Source: Bacillus sp. KH172YL63 (GTDB lineage Bacteria; Bacillota; Bacilli; Bacillales; Bacillaceae_B). Taken from it: a DNA stretch of 64,000 nt. This document shows, one piece after another, positions 58,375-64,000 of this stretch. Within the stretch, counting starts at the first letter, position 1, and every line of letters begins with the position of its first letter. The stretch spans positions 3,594,001 through 3,658,000 of the forward strand of contig NZ_AP022842.1 in the NCBI RefSeq assembly GCF_011398925.1, read 5' to 3'. The notes under the pieces are model-generated. The model did not search any database, was not told where the DNA came from, and was given only the letters and a program-made list of their open reading frames with translations. The translations under genes and the position numbers were made by a program.

Positions 58375-59385
58375 TTAGTGCTCATGTTTTTTATCTTCAT
58401 CTTTTTTCATTTCGTCATGGTCAGATTCTTTCATCTCACCGTGGCCTTCCATATCCATATGCCCATGAGAAGACTTCGCGTCTTTATCTGCACCGCCTAC
58501 CGTGGTATCAAGACCATATTTCTGGCGGATCGCCATGGCATATTCTGAATTCGTACCATGGTCGACGAAATCAAGATGGGTGGATGAGAACGTCATACGA
58601 TCGACCGTCTCGGGGAGCATCAGTTTTTCATATACGTGCTCTGTTAACTTCGGCTGGTTCGTTTGTGAATCTGTCACCCAGCTTTCGTACTTATCTTCTG
58701 TCAGCGCAACGAAATCGAACGTTTGATGGGTCATCCCTTCACCAGTGAAGTTGGAGTTCCGTCCATCATACGTTCCAGGTTCATCTGCCTGAAGATACAG
58801 GTCATTGACCATGCCAGGCATACCATAGATCTGGCCGCCAAGCTGCGGCACCCATAATGAAGCCATTGAATCAGCAGCCGTCACTTTAAAGAGAATCGGA
58901 TGATCCTCAGGAACATTCACATAATTTACCGTTTCGATTCCTTCTTCAGGGTAGCTGAAGATCCATTTCCAATCGACGGCAGTGGCATGGATCACGATCG
59001 GATCCTTATGGGAAGTCGCTTCAGGCGCTTCTTTTAATTCATATAGTGCCTTTGTATTTGGGATTGATAATGCAATGACGATCAGGACAGGAATCAGCGT
59101 CCAGATGATCTCAAGGAATGTACTCCCGTGCATATCCGGCTTATAGTCACTATCTTTCTTACTGCTTCGGTACTTTAATAGAATCATTGTAAAGAAACCT
59201 AATACGACAACCATAATCGCAAGCATATAGTAAATCGACAGCATGATCAGATCCTTTTGAACAACGCCTACAGGTCCTTTTGGATCCAGGATAATTAACT
59301 CGCTATCCGTGCTGAATATAATAATGAAAAATAAAGAAACCAGACTTATTAAAACAATTAAATAAGGTTTGAATTTATTAAACAA
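58375..59385 (-). CDS. qoxA: Cytochrome aa3 quinol oxidase subunit II (no lipobox, TTG start)
   Basis: A 336-residue subunit II. Two helices (YLIVLISLVSLFFIIIFS, LSIYYMLAIMVVVLGFFTMILL) are followed by a cupredoxin domain (VDWKWIFSYPEEGIETVNYVN, DSMASLWVPQLGGQIYGMPGM) that lacks the Cys ligands of a CuA site, as expected for a quinol oxidase. The first helix contains no Cys, whereas B. subtilis QoxA is a lipoprotein at this point, so anchoring here depends on the helix. The C-terminal tail is His/Met/Asp-rich (SHGHMDMEGHGEMKESDHDE). The start is TTG at 59385 after AAGGTGATTTCTT. First gene of qoxABCD; the promoter lies in 59386-59470 but is not assigned. Confidence 0.93.
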   Translation of the reverse strand: MFNKFKPYLIVLISLVSLFFIIIFSTDSELIILDPKGPVGVVQKDLIMLSIYYMLAIMVVVLGFFTMILLKYRSSKKDSDYKPDMHGSTFLEIIWTLIPVLIVIALSIPNTKALYELKEAPEATSHKDPIVIHATAVDWKWIFSYPEEGIETVNYVNVPEDHPILFKVTAADSMASLWVPQLGGQIYGMPGMVNDLYLQADEPGTYDGRNSNFTGEGMTHQTFDFVALTEDKYESWVTDSQTNQPKLTEHVYEKLMLPETVDRMTFSSTHLDFVDHGTNSEYAMAIRQKYGLDTTVGGADKDAKSSHGHMDMEGHGEMKESDHDEMKKDEDKKHEH

Positions 59386-59547
59386 AAGAAATCACCTTCC
59401 TTTATGTAGAATTTGCACTCGTAGACCTATACTATCAAAATTCTTTAAACAGGTACCCTAAGTAAGTGCAATTTCAAACAGATTTTCGAAATTTAGACGC
59501 ATTTTATTCACAGAACGGTAACAATGTTGGAAAGAATTTCAGGTTGG

Positions 59548-59592
59548 AGAAAAAAATAGCTCCCAAAGTTATAGGAACATAACGTTGAGAGC
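59548..59592 (-). terminator. Terminator of the HEPN-STAND gene
   Basis: Minus strand GCTCTCAACGTTAT / ATAACTTTGGGAGC with mismatches, loop GTTCCT, then TATTTTTTTC, 38 bases past the stop. Confidence 0.7.
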
Positions 59593-59629
59593 GTTTTATA
59601 GGTTGATTATTGTGAAAATAAAGTGTTAA

Positions 59630-62065
59630 CTAACTTTTAGAAATAACTGTTTTTTTGCCGTAGCCTATATACCTTTTTAAATCTCTTTTAAGGAAGCTTA
59701 TTTTAAATCCTCTTACGAATTGAGGATTTTGATTTATTTGGTCTTCTATGAGTAAAAGCGACTGAAAATAATCATTATTGTTTGTCTTTTTAAACATACT
59801 ATTATAACAGCGACATAATTCTGCAAGCATTTTATAATAATTTGCGTCCAAAATATTTAAAGCTTCAAAAATACTTTTAGATTCTTCAAGATATTTAATG
59901 GCATTCGGCTTATCTTGAAGGTTTTTACTTAGAAAAATTCCATAAATCCATAAAATTGCTGCATAGGATTTTGTGTTTCTAATATAATTATAATTAAATT
60001 GTACTGAGTAAATTGTTTGTTCAAAATAATCATTTACTACCTTTGTAGAATGCTCGGTCTCTACTCCACTGTCTAGAAATAGCTTAAAGATCCTTGCTTT
60101 TTGACATTTCACATAGGGATGAGAAGTTCTTATTTCAAATTCCTTAAACTTTAATTCCATATCTTTAACTTTTTCTTTTAATTCCTCTCCTTTGTACCTT
60201 CCAAGTGAATCTAGTGCTTGTCCGTATAGATTAAAAACCTCAGAAATAGCAATTTCATCTATATAATTTTTGGGTTTCCAATCGTCCATAATTTTATTTA
60301 ATAGTGCATTTTTAGCTTTAATCCCTTCCAGATTACTTAGGTTCCTTTTTATACTTTTTTTATGATTATATATTTTATCTTCTAAATTTATTAATTCTAT
60401 TCTATTAGGCATAAATTTAATAAATATAAATTTATTAGCAAACTCATTTAAACTATATAGCTCTTCGGTTTTATTAAGAATTAGTTTTGTGGATAGATAA
60501 TTACACATGTGTTCTATGTCTTTAATATTTATGTTAGAAATCTTACTTATTGAGAATATGTCTACGGGTTCATTGTATAAAGAAATTATTCTTAACATCT
60601 TAATAGGTTCATATCCCTTACTTGTAAGTTCATCTATTGTTTGATTAAAGCTGTTTTTGTACATAAAGTCCGCTATTATCTCTGCATTTTGCGATGAGAC
60701 ATCCTCTAATTCAGAAACTATTGTATTTATTGAAGTTTTACCTTCGTTTAATCTCTCTAGAGCTAAAACTAATATCAAAGTGTTTCCCTTAGTACCGTGT
60801 AGTAATTCTAGTTTTGACTCATTACTTAAATTTAAAGATAAGTTATTTTCATTAATATAATCATTAATGAAATTCACTCCATTATTTTTTTCATTAAAAC
60901 CCTCAATGTACAGCTTTTCTTCACATCTCTCTTCATTTCTAGAAGTAATTATATACTGCACACTTCTTGGACTTTTCTTAATAAAGTCAAGTGTTTTAAT
61001 TTTATCTTCTTCATCGAAAGTTTCGAAGTTATCAATAATGATTAAACCTTTATTATATTGTTTTTGAAAGGACTCTTCCCAATTCTTAATACCCAAGTAT
61101 TTATAAATATTGCGGTTTAATTCTTCAAAAGAATTTATCTGTTTACGTATATCACTTATATAAAGATTTCCCGTTGTTGTTGAAATTTTCAATAATTCCT
61201 CTTTACTTGTAAAAAACAACATAAAATCATAAGGTTCGCCTATGTTTTTATCAATTGTATCTTTTATAATTTCTTTCAAGAATTCAATAATTAGTGCTGT
61301 CTTACCTACGCCCCCATATCCATATACTACTACTGAACCCGCTTTCCTATAGTAACTCTCGTGACCTACAATTAAGTCTCGCAAACTCTGAAGTTCATTA
61401 TCTCTAAATAATAGCTTTTTATGGTCTAATGTAATTTCACTTAGATTGTGTGTTTTTATTGGATTATTTTTGTTATCTAAAAGAAGGTTATTTATTTTTT
61501 CTACTATTTGGCCTTTAGATACGAACCAAAAATATTTCTCATCCAATTTTTCGATCATTTTTCGAATAAAGGTTATAATTTCCTTGGCATCTTCGTAAGT
61601 AACTTTAGAGGATGCTGGATGCGAAAGAGAATTTCTAATCTTCTGGTAATTTATTGAGTAATAAACAAATTGTTCAATATTCTTAAATTCCTTACTTAGA
61701 ATAATAAAGTCTGTTGAAAAGTAAAATAAAGTAAAATCAATTATCTGACCTAAATATAAAACATCTTTTTGATTTTCATCAATATCATAATCTTTATTAC
61801 AATAACAGTTGTAACTATATTCTATGGCATTATAGATATCTTTTTGATTTTGTCTTATTTCCTTTATTTTTTGGTTAAACTTATTACTATGTACTAATGA
61901 ACTTTTAGAAATTTGAGACTGTAATAATGTGATACCTGAATAAAATTCTGTTTCGTTAATAAATTTTTTTTTAAGTTTATCTACAACCAGTGAACGGTAT
62001 GCTACTTCAAAGCTTTTTATAACCTTATCTAATTCAAAACACTTAGTAGTCGAAAGGTACATCAT
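59630..62065 (-). CDS. HEPN-STAND ATPase, candidate anti-phage defence protein
   Basis: An 811-residue protein. Residues 1-180 are helical and contain IRNSLSHPASSKVTYEDAKEII, with the HEPN RNase motif R144-N-S-L-S-H149. Residues 215-470 form a P-loop ATPase: FRDNEL lead-in, VVYGYGGVGKTALI (Walker A 249-256), GLIIIDNFE (Walker B 341-346), ITSRNEER (373-380) and GTKGNTLILVLALERL, the STAND/NB-ARC GLPLAL equivalent. The remainder is long and helical with TPR-like or winged-helix character, suited to sensing. This matches the effector - STAND - sensor plan of Avs-like defence proteins. AAAGGTGGTTAAAA precedes the ATG. The DNA is very A+T-rich (8 G/C in the 60 bases 60361-60420, against 31 in 57361-57420). 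It stands alone. Confidence 0.8.
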   Translation of the reverse strand: MMYLSTTKCFELDKVIKSFEVAYRSLVVDKLKKKFINETEFYSGITLLQSQISKSSLVHSNKFNQKIKEIRQNQKDIYNAIEYSYNCYCNKDYDIDENQKDVLYLGQIIDFTLFYFSTDFIILSKEFKNIEQFVYYSINYQKIRNSLSHPASSKVTYEDAKEIITFIRKMIEKLDEKYFWFVSKGQIVEKINNLLLDNKNNPIKTHNLSEITLDHKKLLFRDNELQSLRDLIVGHESYYRKAGSVVVYGYGGVGKTALIIEFLKEIIKDTIDKNIGEPYDFMLFFTSKEELLKISTTTGNLYISDIRKQINSFEELNRNIYKYLGIKNWEESFQKQYNKGLIIIDNFETFDEEDKIKTLDFIKKSPRSVQYIITSRNEERCEEKLYIEGFNEKNNGVNFINDYINENNLSLNLSNESKLELLHGTKGNTLILVLALERLNEGKTSINTIVSELEDVSSQNAEIIADFMYKNSFNQTIDELTSKGYEPIKMLRIISLYNEPVDIFSISKISNINIKDIEHMCNYLSTKLILNKTEELYSLNEFANKFIFIKFMPNRIELINLEDKIYNHKKSIKRNLSNLEGIKAKNALLNKIMDDWKPKNYIDEIAISEVFNLYGQALDSLGRYKGEELKEKVKDMELKFKEFEIRTSHPYVKCQKARIFKLFLDSGVETEHSTKVVNDYFEQTIYSVQFNYNYIRNTKSYAAILWIYGIFLSKNLQDKPNAIKYLEESKSIFEALNILDANYYKMLAELCRCYNSMFKKTNNNDYFQSLLLIEDQINQNPQFVRGFKISFLKRDLKRYIGYGKKTVISKS

Positions 62066-62465
62066 TTTTAACCACCTTTTTACAATATAGTTAATTTCTA
62101 TTATAATGAAATTCTGTTTATTATGTAATTAATATTTATTCAATATCACCAAACAAATTATAAATGTATTTAATAATAGGTTTCTGTAATTATTGGGTAA
62201 TTTAATTTAATGAGAAAAGGCAAAAAGCATTCATTCCGAAGTCCATCGTTATGAATGCTTAATTATTGTACATGATATCAATCCTATGTTACCCGTTTGT
62301 CACTTTTACCCTTTCAAAGTAGGAATATCATTTATTCCTTGCTAACACTAATTACATGATTTAACTTACAGACAAACAGGAGTAGGGACACTTGTATTTT
62401 TTCTACTAATTATGCTCCCTCTTTTAAGACCAACTAAGGGACGATTCAATCGCAACGGGCTCTTG
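62066..62465. other. A+T-rich flank of the STAND gene, no supported gene
   Basis: About 400 bases between the STAND start and the truncated glutaredoxin. It contains a hairpin AAGCATTCAT / ATGAATGCTT (62225-62260) and otherwise no long open frame on either strand. The sequence 62380-62470 shows no clear inverted or target-site repeat, so how the block arrived is unknown. The STAND promoter must lie at the left end but was not assigned. Confidence 0.5.
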
Positions 62466-62597
62466 TTACCTATTTTCCTCACAACCTACATCTTTAAGGA
62501 TATAATCCACCTTCTGTTCACTCAAGTACGTTTTCGCTGCTTGACAGTCTGAACAGGTCGGGCGGGTATAGAGCTCTAACTCCAAATTACGGCTCAT
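62466..62597 (-). pseudogene. Truncated glutaredoxin-family gene
   Basis: An ATG at 62597 with GGAGCTGGTGG upstream starts MSRNLELELYTRPTCSDCQA (Cys15, Cys18), then AAKTYLSEQKVDYILKDVG, clearly the first half of a glutaredoxin. The frame then diverges and stops at residue 43, where a full glutaredoxin of this kind is about 80 residues. The break coincides with the edge of the A+T-rich block. Situated 27 bases behind copA and on the same strand, it was probably a copA-linked thiol protein before the second half was lost. A short native form cannot be excluded. Confidence 0.7.
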
Positions 62598-62624
62598 CAA
62601 ACCACCAGCTCCTTTCATCATGAC

Positions 62625-64000
62625 CTACATACTTGACTTAAATCCTTTCAAACGCAGGGCGTTCAGCAATACAGATACAGAGCTGAAGCTCATCGCCGCC
62701 CCTGCAATCATCGGATTCAGCAATGGACCTCCGAACAGATAGAGGATGCCCATGGCAACCGGTATACCGAGGATATTATAGCCAAATGCCCAGAACAGGT
62801 TCTGCTTAATATTCCGGATCGTCGCTTTACTCAGTTCAACTGCAGCAGGTACATCTCTGAGGTCACTCCTCATCAGGACGATGTCTGCCGACTCCATGGC
62901 AACATCCGTTCCAGAGCCGATGGCAATCCCGATATCTGCCTGTGCAAGGGCAGGGGCATCATTGATTCCGTCTCCGACCATCGCCACTTTGCGTCCCTCT
63001 CCTTGAAGCTTCTTGACTTCATTCGCCTTATCTTCAGGCATGACTTCACTGAGCACCCGGTCTATGCCGACTTCCTTCGCAATCGCTTCAGCGGTGCGCT
63101 TGTTGTCCCCAGTGATCATCGCGACTTCAAGCCCCATGCTGTGAAGCTTTTCAATCGCTTTGTAACTTGTTTCTTTCACTGTATCGGCAACGGCGATGAT
63201 GCCGGCGATTTCCTCTTCAACCGCGATATACATCGGCGTCTTCCCTTCCGCTGCCAACCGGTCCGACACTTCTGCGAACTCCCCGACATCAACATCATTT
63301 TCATCCATGAGCTTCCGGTTTCCAAGGAGCAGATCGTCGCCTTCGACGGTCACTTCGATTCCTTGGCCGGTAATGGCATCAAAGAAGTCGGTTTTCCGCA
63401 GGGTGAGTCCCTTCTCTTCCGCCTCCCTGACAATCGCTTCGCCGAGGGGATGTTCAGAGCCTTTTTCGGCAGATGCCGCAAGGATCAGAAGTTCCTCTTC
63501 CGTTATGCCTTCAGACGTTACAATATCTGTCACGACAGGTTTTCCTTCTGTGATGGTACCCGTTTTATCCAACACGACGGTGTCGATTTTATGTGTTGTT
63601 TCGAGGGCACCTCCGCTTTTGATCAGGACGCCATTTTCCGCTCCCTTGCCTGTACCGACCATGATCGCTGTCGGAGTTGCAAGGCCGAGGGCACACGGAC
63701 AGGCGATGACGAGAATCGAAATCGAAATGGTAAAGGCAAAGAGACCGGATTCTCCCCCCATGTACCAGGCGAGCCCTGACAGGATGGCAAGGACGATGAC
63801 GATGGGCACGAAATACCCTGAAATGATATCCGCCATTTTCGCAATCGGTGCTTTTGATCCCTGCGCCTCTTCCACCAGCTTGATGATCTGCGATAATGCC
63901 GTATCCTTTCCGACCTTTGTCGCCTCATAACGGATTGTGCCGTTTTTATTGATACTTCCCCCGATCACCTGGGATCCGCTTATTTTCTCTACAGGGATGC
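62625..64000 (-). CDS. copA: Copper-exporting P1B-type ATPase, N-terminal part missing (right edge)
   Basis: The open frame continues past base 64000, so the N-terminal metal-binding domains and first helices are outside the window; 458 codons are visible. Motifs: membrane ion site [13 protein letters not shown] (CPC), phosphorylation site [14 protein letters not shown] (Asp), [10 protein letters not shown] (HP motif of P1B pumps), [11 protein letters not shown] and [22 protein letters not shown]. The C-terminal helices [21 protein letters not shown] and [21 protein letters not shown] match Cu+-specific CopA. It pumps Cu+ out of the cell. The internal GTG at 63968 is not the start. Confidence 0.95.
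   Translation of the reverse strand, partial: IPVEKISGSQVIGGSINKNGTIRYEATKVGKDTALSQIIKLVEEAQGSKAPIAKMADIISGYFVPIVIVLAILSGLAWYMGGESGLFAFTISISILVIACPCALGLATPTAIMVGTGKGAENGVLIKSGGALETTHKIDTVVLDKTGTITEGKPVVTDIVTSEGITEEELLILAASAEKGSEHPLGEAIVREAEEKGLTLRKTDFFDAITGQGIEVTVEGDDLLLGNRKLMDENDVDVGEFAEVSDRLAAEGKTPMYIAVEEEIAGIIAVADTVKETSYKAIEKLHSMGLEVAMITGDNKRTAEAIAKEVGIDRVLSEVMPEDKANEVKKLQGEGRKVAMVGDGINDAPALAQADIGIAIGSGTDVAMESADIVLMRSDLRDVPAAVELSKATIRNIKQNLFWAFGYNILGIPVAMGILYLFGGPLLNPMIAGAAMSFSSVSVLLNALRLKGFKSSM

Noticed and set aside
59400..62470. Transposon or prophage ends around the STAND gene
   Set aside because: No transposase, integrase, tRNA, terminal repeat or target duplication could be seen, so acquisition is inferred only from composition and the cut glutaredoxin.
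63003..63930. Two long plus-strand frames across copA
   Set aside because: Both are antisense shadows. The copA frame on the minus strand carries all P1B-ATPase motifs.
1..64000. CRISPR arrays, tRNA or rRNA genes
   Set aside because: No direct-repeat/spacer pattern of CRISPR type was seen: the phased arrays have 20-21 bp total period, too short. No tRNA or rRNA sequence was recognised.

Overview
The window is chromosomal DNA from an endospore-forming member of the Bacillaceae. Evidence: a GerA/GerB/GerC germinant-receptor operon, CotF-type coat proteins, two small acid-soluble spore proteins, a thermolysin-type secreted protease, an aa3 menaquinol oxidase (qoxABCD), Fur boxes, an S-box riboswitch and strong GGAGG ribosome sites. 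The proline dehydrogenase / coat protein / DUF2573 / yusV order matches the yusM-yusN-yusU-yusV region of Bacillus subtilis. A Rossellomorea-like marine or soil bacillus is a guess only. No rRNA, tRNA, CRISPR array or intact insertion sequence was seen.

Layout. 1-3 kb: truncated CPA1 antiporter, GNAT acetyltransferase, proline dehydrogenase. 3.2-9.3 kb: two coat proteins, then a Fur-controlled siderophore uptake locus (two FecCD permeases, YusV ATPase, FhuF-like reductase and DUF2573 on one strand; binding lipoprotein divergent). 9.4-13.1 kb: ger operon. 13.4-25.4 kb: mostly minus-strand metabolic genes (Gfo/Idh oxidoreductase, lipase-like hydrolase, alkaline phosphatase, DDAH-like hydrolase, a broken acyl-CoA ligase, DEAD-box helicase, alcohol dehydrogenase, LysR regulator), with two spore-protein genes hidden at 16.5-16.85 kb. 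25.5-28.5 kb: flavin and VOC proteins and a DAO-type oxidase. 28.7-32.9 kb: one five-gene operon, DM13 protein - response regulator - histidine kinase - MsrAB - Crp/Fnr regulator. 33-36.2 kb: metallo-beta-lactamase-fold hydrolase, a repetitive protein, a Gly/Tyr-rich protein, a DUF1540 mini-protein. 36.3-37.6 kb: Fur-controlled flavodoxin with a Cys-clustered RecB-nuclease-fold protein. 37.7-48.2 kb: MFS/MarR pair, TIM-barrel isomerase, M4 protease, diguanylate cyclase, an arginine-deiminase-family enzyme, transporters, an FPC/CPF protein, a CotF-family protein. 48.3-51.1 kb: hom-lysC behind a SAM riboswitch. 51.2-59.4 kb: DUF2254 protein, aspartase, a metOD1-type protein, qoxABCD. 59.6-64 kb: a foreign-looking A+T-rich block carrying a large STAND ATPase, then a cut glutaredoxin gene and copA running off the right edge.

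The best candidate for an undescribed system is the 811-residue protein at 59630-62065. Its N-terminal helical region carries a HEPN-type RNase motif (R-N-x3-H), followed by a P-loop STAND/NB-ARC-like ATPase and a long helical C-terminus. It lies alone in A+T-rich DNA between the qox operon and a truncated glutaredoxin gene, as expected of a single-gene anti-phage or abortive-infection module. Other notable signals are: a two-component operon linking a Met/Asp-rich DM13 protein to a membrane-anchored MsrAB, with a candidate direct-repeat operator; helically phased 20-21 bp intergenic arrays; a dispersed ~160 bp element ending in a TCCGAACG hairpin; and a nuclease-fold protein that keeps its Fe-S cysteines but appears to lack the catalytic acids.
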